Positions 44,674 through 54,099 of a stretch of DNA of 64,000 nucleotides are shown here, piece after piece. Both the position numbers and the translations under genes were made by a program. The stretch is from Terriglobia bacterium. Its GTDB lineage: Bacteria; Acidobacteriota; Terriglobia; Terriglobales; Acidobacteriaceae. The stretch spans positions 1-64,000 of the forward strand of contig JAIQFH010000023.1 in assembly GCA_020073385.1 (NCBI GenBank), given 5' to 3'. The notes beneath the pieces are model-generated. The model saw nothing but the letters and a program-made list of their open reading frames with translations, searched no databases and was not told the origin of the DNA. Positions within the stretch are counted from its first letter, which is position 1. Each line of letters opens with the position of its first letter.

Positions 44674-44708
44674 TTATCGTGCCAACAAGGTACGCAATTA
44701 TCGTGCCA
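44668..44708. repeat. 24-base-period duplication at the lptA stop / lptB start
   Basis: ACGCATTTATCGTGCCA (44668-44684) and ACGCAATTATCGTGCCA (44692-44708) are 17-base direct repeats with one mismatch, 24 bases apart. One copy contains the lptB start codon, the other the TAA stop of the upstream gene. Confidence 0.75.
44694..44708 (-). promoter_or_regulatory. Sigma-54-like promoter for lptB-rpoN-hpf
   Basis: On the minus strand the text TGGCAC-GATAA-TTGC (gtgcca at 44703-44708, gcaa at 44694-44697) matches the sigma-54 -24/-12 consensus TGGCAC-N5-TTGC exactly. It overlaps the last codons and stop of the lptC/A gene and puts the transcript start about ten bases before the lptB ATG, leaving a very short leader. 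A matching enhancer-binding activator and site are not seen. Chance is possible because part of the text is coding. Confidence 0.45.
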
Positions 44709-47082
44709 CTCGCGTCGTCGTTACCACAGGAGTATTTCCTTTACCTTCTACGAGCACCCTATCATCGCGTCTAAAGAAAGTCAACGAAACCCCGGTAATC
44801 TTGCCTTGTTCGGCATCAAAAATGCTAGGAGGACCACCGGTCAGGACGAACTTATCGTCGGCAGCCGTATAGGTGAGGGTCTGGCCTTGGGCCCGCCGAT
44901 TAGTCTGTTGGATTAAGACGTCTCCTTGCGCCACCATGCGGTCCAGTTTTCCAGGAGCGGAAAGCGCCTGATTGCTTGTCGTTTGACTTCGGGCCAACAA
45001 GTACGCATCAGCCGTTCTCGAAGATGCCGTAAAATCAGCGCCTTTTGCGAAGACCCCGCCCTCGTAGTGGACTTTTCGATCGGAGTCCACGTAACTGAGC
45101 CGTTTTGCCGTGATGGTGATAGGGCTGGATCGGCCCAGCGATGACATCTTCGCGCCGTGTTGGGTATCTGACTCGTTCGTCGATGGCTTTTCCATCTGAA
45201 CCAGAACAGTTTGGGCGGGCTTGGCGGAACTGCCTTCTGCAACAACGGACCGGTGCTCCCGATCGAATTGGATGGAAGGAGCCTCAATCACATTGGCGTC
45301 TTGCCACAAGCGAGCATTCCCCGTGTAGGTCGCTACCGACGCCGGCGGTTTGTGCGCAGTCATGCTGCGGGCAGTGACGTGAATCGGGGAAGAAGCCGCG
45401 AGGAGCGCGCCGCCCGGTTGCTCCTTCAGTTCGCTGTACGTGCTCTTCACGTCTCCTTCTGCCAGGGCCTGGCCTGTGGCGCGGTTGATTCGGATGGTAT
45501 TGGCGGTGGTAGCCATGCCGCCGTCTGCCACGCGTGGGTTACCCGTCAATAGCAGGATGTGATCGGCCGGAGTGTAGCGGCCCGAGTTGGCCCATGCCTG
45601 CATGCGCTTGTCTGCGGGCTGGTTGTCGGAGAACGTGACGTTTCCCTTCTGGGTGATCGACTCAATGCCGCCTTGCGGGAAAAACGCGGCGTCCACGGAG
45701 TCGCTGGTGCTGACGCGATCGGGCTCGCCCTGGACGGAGTTGGCAATCCGCACTTCCGGCGCACCGCGAACGGATGTCAGATGGTTCTTCCCTCCGGACG
45801 AATTGAAGTCAGCAAGAAATTTCCCCGCCGTCACCACAGTTTGCTGGTCTGGCTGCGCCGCGGCCGGATTATCTTGCGCCTGAGTCAGCGTGATGCGGGC
45901 CGCGCCCGATGTCATCGCCTGCTTCAGGACACGGCCATTTGCGACCGTGAAGTCAATTACGGGAGCCGACAGGTCGAAGTTTTGGGGACCGCTGTTTTTG
46001 TCTGCGGACCCGGACGATTTGGCCATCTTCTGCAACAGGTGCGCGCCGTCGACAGCATGGACTTTCTGCAACTGGTTCTCGCCGGCGAAATCGAAGATCA
46101 CACGGCCAGCTTCTCCCTGAATGTCCTCAACTCCGACTTGTTCGAAGTGAACCTTACCGCTGAGAGTTGCCGTGCGAAGAAGGTCCTCGCCGCCAGGGAG
46201 CAAGAACTCCGCCTGGTCAGCGCGTCCGTGGATTTCAGTCGATTTCTCGCCACTAGATCCGGAACTTATGGTCCGCAATTCTGTGGTGACATCTCCCGTG
46301 GCCAGGACCCGCTCCACATGGTTTTCCCGCCCCAGATAAAACGTGGCTTCGTCCGCTCGCACCGTGCCACTTGAACGTGACAGTCGTGGGCCTGCGAGCA
46401 CGATCTGTCGAGGATCGTTGGTGATGATGCCATGTGTGGCCTCAATGACGGAGGCATCCGGCCCGCTCAGTTCGATGTGAATCTGCGATGCGAGGGTAAG
46501 AGTGTTAGTCTTGCCGGCATATTTGACTCCGACCGCCCAGCCGCTGGCTTGCGGCGTCCGGAATTCCACGCGAGCATCGGTCCAGGCATTCCCGGAGTCT
46601 TTGTTGAATACGAGATCGCGCGTTTTGAGATGGATAGGGCTTTTGAGGTCTTTGGGAGCGGACTGGTCCGGGCTCGCTAGTCCAGCCGGGTTCGCAACCA
46701 GATCGATTTGCACTTCCCCCTTGGCCGTCACGTCCCCGGTCTTCTGGTTGAAGGCAAAATCGTCGCCGTAGATTTGGTCAAAACGCGAGGAGTCTCGCCC
46801 GTAAAGCACAATCGAGACGTTATGCAATTCGGCGTTGCCGTTCAGCTTGAACTCTTTAACGTTGCTGGCCTGGATCGTAAACAGCGTGCGTTTTCCGTCC
46901 GACTTGGAAAACTGAAAGCCCTCGGCTGTCTGTTTGATGCCGTAGCCGATTTTAGCGGGAATTCTGTTTATCGCGTTTGTAGCTCTCGACCGGGCATAAA
47001 AGTACATACCTGCCACGGCGAGCGTCAACAAGATCGCGATCACAGCCAGCAAACGTCGTAAGCGGTAGACCGGGAGCGGCAT
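44698..47082 (-). CDS. LptC-LptA fusion protein of lipopolysaccharide transport
   Basis: 794 aa. One N-terminal membrane helix (about 9-28, RRLLAVIAILLTLAVAGMYF) is followed by an LptC-like periplasmic domain (about 30-200) and then repeated OstA/LptA-type beta-jellyroll segments to the end (VRADEATFYLGRENHVERVL, TITAKRLSYVDSDRKVHYEG, LTYTAADDKFVLTGGPPSIF). LptC and LptA normally are separate small proteins of about 190 aa each that build the periplasmic bridge for lipopolysaccharide. Here one chain could make a longer bridge. The stop lies 25 bases before lptB. The domain split is by eye. Confidence 0.82.
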   Translation of the reverse strand: MPLPVYRLRRLLAVIAILLTLAVAGMYFYARSRATNAINRIPAKIGYGIKQTAEGFQFSKSDGKRTLFTIQASNVKEFKLNGNAELHNVSIVLYGRDSSRFDQIYGDDFAFNQKTGDVTAKGEVQIDLVANPAGLASPDQSAPKDLKSPIHLKTRDLVFNKDSGNAWTDARVEFRTPQASGWAVGVKYAGKTNTLTLASQIHIELSGPDASVIEATHGIITNDPRQIVLAGPRLSRSSGTVRADEATFYLGRENHVERVLATGDVTTELRTISSGSSGEKSTEIHGRADQAEFLLPGGEDLLRTATLSGKVHFEQVGVEDIQGEAGRVIFDFAGENQLQKVHAVDGAHLLQKMAKSSGSADKNSGPQNFDLSAPVIDFTVANGRVLKQAMTSGAARITLTQAQDNPAAAQPDQQTVVTAGKFLADFNSSGGKNHLTSVRGAPEVRIANSVQGEPDRVSTSDSVDAAFFPQGGIESITQKGNVTFSDNQPADKRMQAWANSGRYTPADHILLLTGNPRVADGGMATTANTIRINRATGQALAEGDVKSTYSELKEQPGGALLAASSPIHVTARSMTAHKPPASVATYTGNARLWQDANVIEAPSIQFDREHRSVVAEGSSAKPAQTVLVQMEKPSTNESDTQHGAKMSSLGRSSPITITAKRLSYVDSDRKVHYEGGVFAKGADFTASSRTADAYLLARSQTTSNQALSAPGKLDRMVAQGDVLIQQTNRRAQGQTLTYTAADDKFVLTGGPPSIFDAEQGKITGVSLTFFRRDDRVLVEGKGNTPVVTTTRVAR

Positions 47083-47150
47083 CCAGATTCAGTGTAGAAC
47101 AGTTCTCAGTCCAGTTCTCAGTCCCAGTTTTTGATACCTTGGACCTGCCC

Positions 47151-47942
47151 ATGGAAAAAGGACTCACCCCGCCGCTATTGGATTTCCGCAACCTTCGCGT
47201 CATGCGTGGGCAGAAAGTCGCCCTGGACGATTTCAGCTTGCGCATCGAGGCCGACGAGCACGTTGCCATTCTTGGCCCGAATGGCTGCGGTAAGTCGACG
47301 CTGATCAAGACCATTACTCGGGAGTGCTATCCGCTGGCGCAGTCCGAGTCGTCGATGTCGATCCTCGGCCAGGACTCGTGGGATGTGTTCTCCCTGCGCT
47401 CGCTTCTGGGCATCGTCTCGAATGACCTCATGTTTTCCTGCACGGGAGACGCCTGCGGGAGGGATGTGGTGCTTTCAGGTTTCTTCAGTAGCACGGCCAT
47501 CTATCCCAACCATACGGTGGATCCAAAGCAGCGTGAGATGGCAGATGTGGCACTCGCTGAGCTAAAGATTTCGCACTTGGCCGAGCGGCCCGTTTGCGAA
47601 ATGTCATCGGGGGAGGCGAGGCGAGTGCTGATCGCAAGGGCGCTGGTCCACAAGCCAAGGGCGCTGCTATTCGATGAACCCTGCAATTCGCTCGATCTGG
47701 CCGCGCAACAGAAAGTTCGGCACACGATGAGTGCCCTCGCCCGATCAGGGACAGCGATCATGCTGGTGACGCATGAACTGGCCGACATCGTTCCCGAGAT
47801 TCAGCGCGTCGTGCTACTGAGCCGAGGCCACATCGTGGCGGATGGTCCGAAAGAAGAGATTTTGCAGGTGGAGCGACTGGCGGGACTGTTTGGCGTCAGC
47901 GTCGAGATGGCACGGCGGGATGGGCATTACCACTTGTGGTGA
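47151..47942 (+). CDS. Stand-alone ABC transporter ATP-binding protein
   Basis: 263 aa. Walker A GPNGCGKST (about 43-51), signature MSSGEARRVLIARAL, Walker B ALLFDEPCNSLD and the H-loop VTHELADIVPE are complete. The closest shape is the YlmA/ModF-like group of single ATPases; no permease is adjacent. Residues 115-140 (GDACGRDVVLSGFFSSTAIY) form the Q-loop insert characteristic of that group. The ATG at 47151 is chosen over a TTG four codons upstream. A short direct repeat (CAGTTCTCAGTC twice) lies in its leader. The role is unknown. Confidence 0.82.
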   Translation: MEKGLTPPLLDFRNLRVMRGQKVALDDFSLRIEADEHVAILGPNGCGKSTLIKTITRECYPLAQSESSMSILGQDSWDVFSLRSLLGIVSNDLMFSCTGDACGRDVVLSGFFSSTAIYPNHTVDPKQREMADVALAELKISHLAERPVCEMSSGEARRVLIARALVHKPRALLFDEPCNSLDLAAQQKVRHTMSALARSGTAIMLVTHELADIVPEIQRVVLLSRGHIVADGPKEEILQVERLAGLFGVSVEMARRDGHYHLW

Positions 47943-48058
47943 GGCATTCAGTACTTCGATTTCTCGATTGATGGCTTCTACACAAGTGCGGCCGAGGCGC
48001 TTGCGCATGCGCCTCACGCGGTCGCTGAAGTTAGGCAGGCCCACTTTTTGTGTTCAAT

Positions 48059-48835
48059 TCATGGTGTGATCGCAATAACCCGCAGAGGACTGCCAGAGCC
48101 GCCGACGATTTTCAGTGGTGCGGCGATGACGATGGCGCCGGTCGGGGGAAGTTGATCTAGGTTCGACAGGCCCGCCAGCCCAAACTTGCCGCTGCCGTGC
48201 ATGAGGTAGTGGTTCGGGAAAGGCGGATCAAAGCTAGCAGCCTGGCCGGCATCGGTTCCGACCGTCTCCACCCCGACGCCCAGCACATCTCGCTGCTGCG
48301 CAAGGAATGCGGAGCTTTCTTTGGCGAGTCCGGGTGTGTGGGGTCCATCCTGCATGAGGTTGATGTAATCCTTGGGGTCTTTTCGTTTCGACCAGTCGGT
48401 ACGCAAGAGAACCCATGCGCTCGCCGGAATACGACCGTATTGTTCCTCCCACTGTCGGATGCGCTCTGGTGTCAGCAGATAGTTTGGGTCCTTCTCCGCC
48501 TCTGCGCTGATGTTGATCACACATGCGGGACCAACAAATTTGCTTGGCGGGATGCGGTCCACGGAGTTGTCAGGGAGATCTTTTCCCGAGACCCAGTGGA
48601 TGGGAGCGTCGAAATGCGTGCCGGTGTGCTCGCCGGTCTCAAACCCGTTCCAGTACCACGCGGGACCACGCTCATCATACCGCGACAGTTCCCAGATCTT
48701 AAATGCAGGCGTGTTGTTAAACTGTGGCGGCAATGGCAGGAGCGGCGTTTGGGGACTAAGCGACTGGGTCAGATCCACAACGCGCAACCGGCCAGCCGTT
48801 AGCTCTTCAAGCAGCTTAGCCAAGACGAGAGACAT
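48059..48835 (-). CDS. Cyclase-family metal-dependent hydrolase (kynurenine-formamidase-like)
   Basis: 258 aa. The family metal motif HTGTHFDAP lies at 70-78 with an upstream WYWNGFETGE. Relatives include kynurenine formamidase KynB and isatin hydrolase, which open amide or lactam bonds using Mn or Zn. The sequence is enough for the fold but not for the substrate. It lies 56 bases downstream of the TPP decarboxylase beta gene on the same strand, so it is most likely part of the same small operon. The start ATG has GGAG eight bases upstream in minus-strand sense. Confidence 0.87.
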   Translation of the reverse strand: MSLVLAKLLEELTAGRLRVVDLTQSLSPQTPLLPLPPQFNNTPAFKIWELSRYDERGPAWYWNGFETGEHTGTHFDAPIHWVSGKDLPDNSVDRIPPSKFVGPACVINISAEAEKDPNYLLTPERIRQWEEQYGRIPASAWVLLRTDWSKRKDPKDYINLMQDGPHTPGLAKESSAFLAQQRDVLGVGVETVGTDAGQAASFDPPFPNHYLMHGSGKFGLAGLSNLDQLPPTGAIVIAAPLKIVGGSGSPLRVIAITP

Positions 48836-48891
48836 GGGCGCTCCTCATAGCATTATGTTCGCGACACTTGCGCAACCAACTAACTTCCGCT

Positions 48892-49464
48892 TCAGGCTCT
48901 CCTGAGCGATTGAATATGCCTGCGGAATTGAAATCGATTTTCCAGCAACGACAGGTCGGTCACAAAGGCGGAGGGGCCTTTCGCTTCGACTTTCGCAATG
49001 ATGGTCGTGAGTTCGTTGCCATGAATTGCATTATTCACAGCCGCTGTGAAACTCTCGACACTTTGCACTGTAGATACCCTCGGAACGCCGGCGGAGCGGG
49101 CCATTCCATCTAGATCCGTCCCGGTGCCAGTCGCAGTTGGGAAGCCGCCGACTGAGAGCAAGCTTTCGTTATCGAACACGACGTGAACCAAGTTCTTGGG
49201 GCGATAGCGTGCCATCGTACTGAGACCGCCGAGGTTCATCAAAAGCGAGCCGTCGCCATCGAAGACGATTACTTTCTGTTCGGGCAGGCATAGAGCCAAT
49301 CCCAAACCAGTCGACGACGCCAGTCCCATCGCGTGCTGCAGGTAGAAAAAATTCGGACGGTGTCCCAGGGACTGAAGCTCAGCCGCGACTGCTCCCATGA
49401 TTGTGATGACCAGACAGCTTTCCAGTTCGGAATAAATTGACCGAAGACAATCGAGGCGGAGCAT
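48892..49464 (-). CDS. TPP decarboxylase, beta (TPP-binding) subunit, ComE-like
   Basis: 190 aa. The thiamine-diphosphate motif is VFDGDGSLLMN (67-77; GDGS and N77 bind Mg-TPP). Length and features match sulfopyruvate decarboxylase ComE and the C-terminal third of phosphonopyruvate decarboxylase. A catalytic site forms with the alpha subunit at the dimer interface. The ATG shares its A with the TGA of the alpha gene (TGATG) and has GGGAGGAG just upstream; the longer reading to 49476 would ignore this. The substrate (sulfopyruvate, phosphonopyruvate or another 2-oxoacid) cannot be told from sequence alone. Confidence 0.85.
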   Translation of the reverse strand: MLRLDCLRSIYSELESCLVITIMGAVAAELQSLGHRPNFFYLQHAMGLASSTGLGLALCLPEQKVIVFDGDGSLLMNLGGLSTMARYRPKNLVHVVFDNESLLSVGGFPTATGTGTDLDGMARSAGVPRVSTVQSVESFTAAVNNAIHGNELTTIIAKVEAKGPSAFVTDLSLLENRFQFRRHIQSLRRA

Positions 49465-49976
49465 CACTCCTCCCACATCAGGTCGCGGGTCAAGAGAAGC
49501 GCAACCGGTTGCATGCTGCTTTCAGAGAGCGTCTGCGCCTGCCGGATGCGCTTTTTGGCCGTCTCCAGCGCATCAAGAAACGTGTAAGGAATGCCCAATG
49601 CCCGCAACACGGGTTCGGTGACGTTGCCGCCTTGTGTTTGCCACGGATCGCGCTCCCCAAAGGAACCGCGATAGCTGATCAGCATCAAGAGAGGAATCTT
49701 GTACAGATGCGCGAAAGAGACGATGCCGTTGATCGACGCAAGAAAGCCGTGGTTTTGCATCAGCATTGCCGACTTAACTCCCGCGAAGTGCGCTCCGGCG
49801 GAGACGCCAACGCCTTCTTCCTCCTTCGCCAGCCGCACCAGAATCATCTCTGGGTCTTCGTCCGTCAACCGGATGAGATGTACCAACCATGTTTCCGGGA
49901 GCGCCGAGACCAGACGAATGTCGCATTCCTTCAAACCTTCGTAGATCACCTTGGAACTGGTCAGGGAGACGGGCAT
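49464..49976 (-). CDS. TPP decarboxylase, alpha (PYR) subunit, ComD-like
   Basis: 170 aa, matching the N-terminal (PYR) domain of 2-oxoacid decarboxylases. The TPP-activating Glu is in LAKEEEGVGVSAGAH (about 52-54). Together with the beta subunit it resembles ComD/ComE, with no central domain as seen in pyruvate decarboxylases. The ATG at 49976 gives the expected N-terminus (MPVSLTSSKVIYEGLKECDI); the frame extends 90 codons upstream with no domain. It is divergent from the aminotransferase gene across a 139-base spacer. Confidence 0.83.
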   Translation of the reverse strand: MPVSLTSSKVIYEGLKECDIRLVSALPETWLVHLIRLTDEDPEMILVRLAKEEEGVGVSAGAHFAGVKSAMLMQNHGFLASINGIVSFAHLYKIPLLMLISYRGSFGERDPWQTQGGNVTEPVLRALGIPYTFLDALETAKKRIRQAQTLSESSMQPVALLLTRDLMWEE

Positions 49977-50115
49977 ATGTTCGCTTTGGGTTTGTATTCT
50001 ATCCTGCACACGTGGGAAATGGCTTCTTGACGAGCATTTGCGGCGGGGTATAGCTTGAGCGCTGCCTGTTCCGCCAGACTTTGGGCCTGGCGTTTTTGCG
50101 CACCAGGAGCAATCG

Positions 50116-51414
50116 TTGGAGATTAAATCCCAAGGCGTTCTCGATCCCGAAATCCCCTCAGCACCAACAGTCAACTTCCCTGTCGAAACCGTTCGCGCCA
50201 ATTTTCCTGCGCTGAGTCGTACTCCGGGATTCATCTTCTTCGACAATGCGGCCGGTGCCCAGGTGCCCCAGATGGTGTTGGACGCCGTGAACCATCATCT
50301 GCTCGAGTGCAACGTGCAGCGAGGGGGACGCTACGCAAAAAGCCGTGAAGTCGACAAGATGATTTTGCGCGCACGACATAGTGTGGCCGATCTCGTGAAC
50401 GCGCGCGATGCAAGCGAACTTGCGTTTGGCATGAACGCTACGTCCTTCATTCGCCTGGTGAGTTTGGCGATAGGACAGACGCTCGGCGAGCGGAACGAGA
50501 TTGTCGTCACCGAAATGGACCACGAGGCTAACGTTGCCACCTGGCTGGCTTTGGAGCGGAACGGGGCAAAGTTCCGTTGGTGGAAGATGAGGGACGATGG
50601 GAATCTGCACGTTGACGACTTGGTTCCTCTCGTGTCTTCTACAACCCGCTTGGTGGCGTGCACGCTTGCTTCGAATGCCATGGGATCGATCGTCGATGTA
50701 ACTGCGGCCGCACAGGTGGCGCACAGCGGCGGGGCCGAACTTTTTCTCGATGCAGTGCACTACGGGCCTCACGGTCTGATCGACGTGCAAGCTTTTGATT
50801 GCGACTACCTGGTGTGTTCGGGGTACAAGATTTTCGCTCCGCACATGGGATTTCTATGGGGACGGCGCGAACTGCTTGAAAGGCTTCCAACTTTCCGTGA
50901 GGCTTTCATTCCCGACGAGCCGCCAGGAAAGATTGAAGCAGGCACTTTTATTTACGAGAACGTAGCCGGAATGGATGCCGCGGTGCGTTACCTGGAAATG
51001 CTGGGCAGGACCATGAGCCACGTATCTGACAGACCGCAGTCACGGCGGGCCGCCCTGCAACGTGCTCTCGCGAGCATTCGAGCATACGAGAGATCGCTTT
51101 CGCGCGAACTTCTCCGGGTGCTGCATGATTGCGGTGCAACCATCTACGGCGTAGCGGACAGTAGCCGAATCGGTGAACGAGTGCCTACGGTATGCTTCAA
51201 TTTGCCCGGCATGACCCCGGCGTCAGTCACCGAAGAGCTCGCGAAACAAGATATCGGCGTGCGCGATGGACACATGTATGCACCGCGTTTGATGAAACGA
51301 CTGGGCCTGACCACAGAGAGTGGCGCCGCCAGGGCGTCATTGGTGCACTACAACACGCTCGAAGAAGTGCGTAAATTCGGAAGCGCACTGGCCAAGATGA
51401 AAGCCTCATGCTGA
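50116..51414 (+). CDS. Class-V PLP enzyme (cysteine-desulfurase-like, VC1184-type)
   Basis: 432 aa. The PLP-binding Lys is K238 ([19 protein letters not shown]) and the Asp that pairs with the pyridine nitrogen is D212 ([13 protein letters not shown]); ITFEMDHEAN-like [12 protein letters not shown] also matches. The [13 protein letters not shown] start is typical of SufS/NifS-like and VC1184-type proteins. No obvious catalytic Cys loop near the C-terminus was seen, so desulfurase action is uncertain; lyase, epimerase or aminotransferase activity is possible. The start is TTG (AGGAG six bases before); no ATG fits as well. It overlaps the next gene by seven bases. Confidence 0.85.
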   Translation: MEIKSQGVLDPEIPSAPTVNFPVETVRANFPALSRTPGFIFFDNAAGAQVPQMVLDAVNHHLLECNVQRGGRYAKSREVDKMILRARHSVADLVNARDASELAFGMNATSFIRLVSLAIGQTLGERNEIVVTEMDHEANVATWLALERNGAKFRWWKMRDDGNLHVDDLVPLVSSTTRLVACTLASNAMGSIVDVTAAAQVAHSGGAELFLDAVHYGPHGLIDVQAFDCDYLVCSGYKIFAPHMGFLWGRRELLERLPTFREAFIPDEPPGKIEAGTFIYENVAGMDAAVRYLEMLGRTMSHVSDRPQSRRAALQRALASIRAYERSLSRELLRVLHDCGATIYGVADSSRIGERVPTVCFNLPGMTPASVTEELAKQDIGVRDGHMYAPRLMKRLGLTTESGAARASLVHYNTLEEVRKFGSALAKMKASC

Positions 51415-52577
51415 CGGACAAGCAAGTCCAGGAGATTCGCTCTCGCTTCAGCATCTTCCAACACAAAATCTATCTGAACAGTTGCTCCCAGGGGGCGCTC
51501 TCTGACGCCGTGCAGGCTGGCCTGCAGGACTTCGTTGCGAGTTGGCATGAGCAAGGCTCACCGTGGGAGACTTGGGTAAACCGGTATGAAGCCGGGCGAA
51601 ACGCCTTTGCGCAATTCATCAACGCCAGTCCGGATGAGGTTGCGATCGTGACCAGCGTATCGGCGGGCATCAACGGAATCGCAAGCGCGCTGAACTTCCA
51701 GGAACGGAAAAAGGTGGTGATGGGTGAATTCGAGTTCCCCACGATGGGTCATGTCTGGCTAGGCCAGCGTCCTCGCGGGGCTGAGGTGCAATTTGTTAAG
51801 GCTGAAGGGGACCGCATTCCGACTTCACACTACGAGAGGATGATTGACCGCGGCACGAACATCGTTCCGCTCACGCACGTCTGTTTCAAGAACGGATTCC
51901 GCTCCGACGTAAGAACCATCACGCAAATCGCCCACAACTGTGGTGCCCTCGTAATGCTCGACGACTATCAGGATTGCGGAACTCGTCGGGTGGACGTGAA
52001 AGCGATGGATCTCGACTTTTACCTGACCGGAACTTTGAAGTATCTGCTCGGTCCTCCTGGCCTTGCTTTTCTCTATGTACGCAAGGAACTCATCCCATCG
52101 TTGGTTCCCACGGTAACCGGATGGTTTGGCCAGGTAAATCCATTCGCCTACAATCCCCAGCATTTCGAACTGTCTTCCACCGCGCGAAGATTCGAGTCGG
52201 GATCCCCTTCCGTACCCAGTGTCTATGCGGCCGTGCCCGGATTTCAACTATTGCAAGAAATCGGGATGGAAAATGTCGCAAGCCATATCAGGACACTCAC
52301 GCAATCACTTCTGATCAGGGCTAGGGATCTGGGGATTCGTGCAAAAACGCCCGCGGATAGCGCCGGGCCGCTCGTCGTTCTGCAATCTAAAGATTCAACC
52401 TTACTGGTGCAGAAGCTCGTCGAGAGCGGCATCGTCGTCTCGAACCGTCACGACGGCCTGCGGATATCGTTCCATGTGTACAACACGATGGACGACGTAA
52501 AGGCGGTGGCGGACATTCTCAAGAAGAACATCGATCTCATGGTCCTTGACCGTGCCAGTGTCGGCAGCCATGACTGA
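51408..52577 (+). CDS. Second class-V PLP enzyme (kynureninase/isopenicillin-epimerase-like)
   Basis: 389 aa. The PLP Lys is K211 ([20 protein letters not shown]) and the Asp pair is D185/D186 ([16 protein letters not shown]). It is not a duplicate of the upstream protein: motif text and spacing differ, so the two act in different steps or form a heterodimer. Class V includes kynureninase, isopenicillin epimerase, serine-glyoxylate transaminase and cysteine desulfurase; the activity is not decidable by reading. The ATG lies within the end of the upstream gene and overlaps it by seven bases; it overlaps the permease gene by eight. Confidence 0.85.
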   Translation: MLTDKQVQEIRSRFSIFQHKIYLNSCSQGALSDAVQAGLQDFVASWHEQGSPWETWVNRYEAGRNAFAQFINASPDEVAIVTSVSAGINGIASALNFQERKKVVMGEFEFPTMGHVWLGQRPRGAEVQFVKAEGDRIPTSHYERMIDRGTNIVPLTHVCFKNGFRSDVRTITQIAHNCGALVMLDDYQDCGTRRVDVKAMDLDFYLTGTLKYLLGPPGLAFLYVRKELIPSLVPTVTGWFGQVNPFAYNPQHFELSSTARRFESGSPSVPSVYAAVPGFQLLQEIGMENVASHIRTLTQSLLIRARDLGIRAKTPADSAGPLVVLQSKDSTLLVQKLVESGIVVSNRHDGLRISFHVYNTMDDVKAVADILKKNIDLMVLDRASVGSHD

Positions 52578-54030
52578 CCTCCCGCGGCCAATGGTTGCGA
52601 GCACGCTCGCAGGTAAGAGTCCTCCAACGACAGAAGTGGAAGGTCTCCACCGCCGTCTGGGCCAACGCCAACTCACCATGATGGCCATTGGCGGCGCCAT
52701 CGGTGTTGGCTTGTTTTTGGGAAGCAGCGTGACCATTCGTCTCGCCGGACCCGCCGTCATATTTTCCTATCTTCTGGGGGCATGTATCGCTCTGATTATG
52801 TCTTACGCGCTCGCCGAGATGGCCGTCGTCCACCCGGTTGCCGGAGCGTTCGGAGTATACGCGGAGAAGTATCTCAATCCCTGGGCCGGTTTTTCTGTAC
52901 GAGCTACCTATGGAGTCGCGCAGATCATTGCGATCGGAGCCGAAGTCACGGCCGCCGGCATTTATATGTCGTTTTGGTTCCCGAACGTTCCGCAATGGAT
53001 TTGGGTGGTATTGGTTTCAGCGGCTCTGGTGGCTCTCAATGCCATGCAGGTCAACCGCCTGGGTGAATTTGAGTACTGGTTTGCCATGATCAAAGTGGCC
53101 GCCATCGTCACATTCATCATTGTGGGGCTGTCTTTGATTTTCGGCATTGGTTCTCGAAGCGCGATTGGCTTGGCCAATCTAACTCACCACGGAGGATTGC
53201 TGCCGGCAGGTTGGAAAGGAGTTTGGCTTTCGCTGACCATCACTGTCACCAGCTACATGGGAGTGGAAATTATCGCCGTCACGGCGGGAGAGGCCGAGCA
53301 TCCAGAAATCAGCATTCCGCGCGCTATGCGGAGCATTGTATGGCGGCTGATTTTGTTCTACGTGCTGGCAATCGCGATCATGGTGGCGCTGGTGCCTTGG
53401 AACGAGAGCAGGAACTCGTCCACGCTTTCCGGTAGTCCTTTTGTCACCGCATTCGCGGCGGCGCATATTCCCTTCGCCGCTGCGATTATGAACTTCGTTG
53501 TACTCACAGCGGCGCTGTCGAGCGTGAATACAAACCTTTATCTTTCCACGCGAATGCTTTTCTCGTTGGGCCGTGAAGGCTACGCCCCAGAGTGGATTGG
53601 CAAGGTGAGCCGCAACGGAGTGCCTCATGGCGCCCTGCTGGCTTCCACTGCGGGCATCATCGCAGCCATTCTGCTCGCCATATTTGCACCTAGAAATGCT
53701 TTCCTGATGCTTTATGGAACCGCGGTCGCGGGAATGCTCTTCGTCTGGCTAGTTATCCTCAACACACATCTTCAGTTTCGCAAGGCGATTACCAGCGAGC
53801 GCCTAAAGAATTTGCCCATGCGACTACGGGCCCACCCATTTTTTACGTTGGTTGGGATTTTCTTATTGCTGGCGATTTCGGTTACAACATTCTTCGTTGA
53901 CGGATTGCAATGGTCGGTTCCGGCGTTTTGTGTGTTCTTGGGCCTGATTTCGCTCTTGTACGTGCAAAGCCGACGGAGCGGAGAAAAATCAAGAACCACT
54001 GAGGATACGAGCATCACGAACTTGTCTTAG
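52570..54030 (+). CDS. Amino-acid permease (APC family, AroP/GABA-permease-like)
   Basis: 486 aa with twelve hydrophobic segments. The first helix has the APC substrate motif MMAIGGAIGVGLFLGSS (about 38-54). The middle contains the conserved EAEHPEISIPRAMRSIVWRL, typical of the amino-acid transporter (AAT) group, a proton symporter. It would import an amino acid or an amino-acid-like compound for the enzymes encoded around it. The ATG overlaps the preceding gene's stop by eight bases, which indicates a common transcript. An upstream in-frame start at 52546 is possible. Confidence 0.9.
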   Translation: MTDLPRPMVASTLAGKSPPTTEVEGLHRRLGQRQLTMMAIGGAIGVGLFLGSSVTIRLAGPAVIFSYLLGACIALIMSYALAEMAVVHPVAGAFGVYAEKYLNPWAGFSVRATYGVAQIIAIGAEVTAAGIYMSFWFPNVPQWIWVVLVSAALVALNAMQVNRLGEFEYWFAMIKVAAIVTFIIVGLSLIFGIGSRSAIGLANLTHHGGLLPAGWKGVWLSLTITVTSYMGVEIIAVTAGEAEHPEISIPRAMRSIVWRLILFYVLAIAIMVALVPWNESRNSSTLSGSPFVTAFAAAHIPFAAAIMNFVVLTAALSSVNTNLYLSTRMLFSLGREGYAPEWIGKVSRNGVPHGALLASTAGIIAAILLAIFAPRNAFLMLYGTAVAGMLFVWLVILNTHLQFRKAITSERLKNLPMRLRAHPFFTLVGIFLLLAISVTTFFVDGLQWSVPAFCVFLGLISLLYVQSRRSGEKSRTTEDTSITNLS

Positions 54031-54099
54031 GATTGTTCCTCCGTGAACGATCGTGCCTGTTGTGGTTCATGTTCGACATTCCCCAGGAGTGAACGCGCA

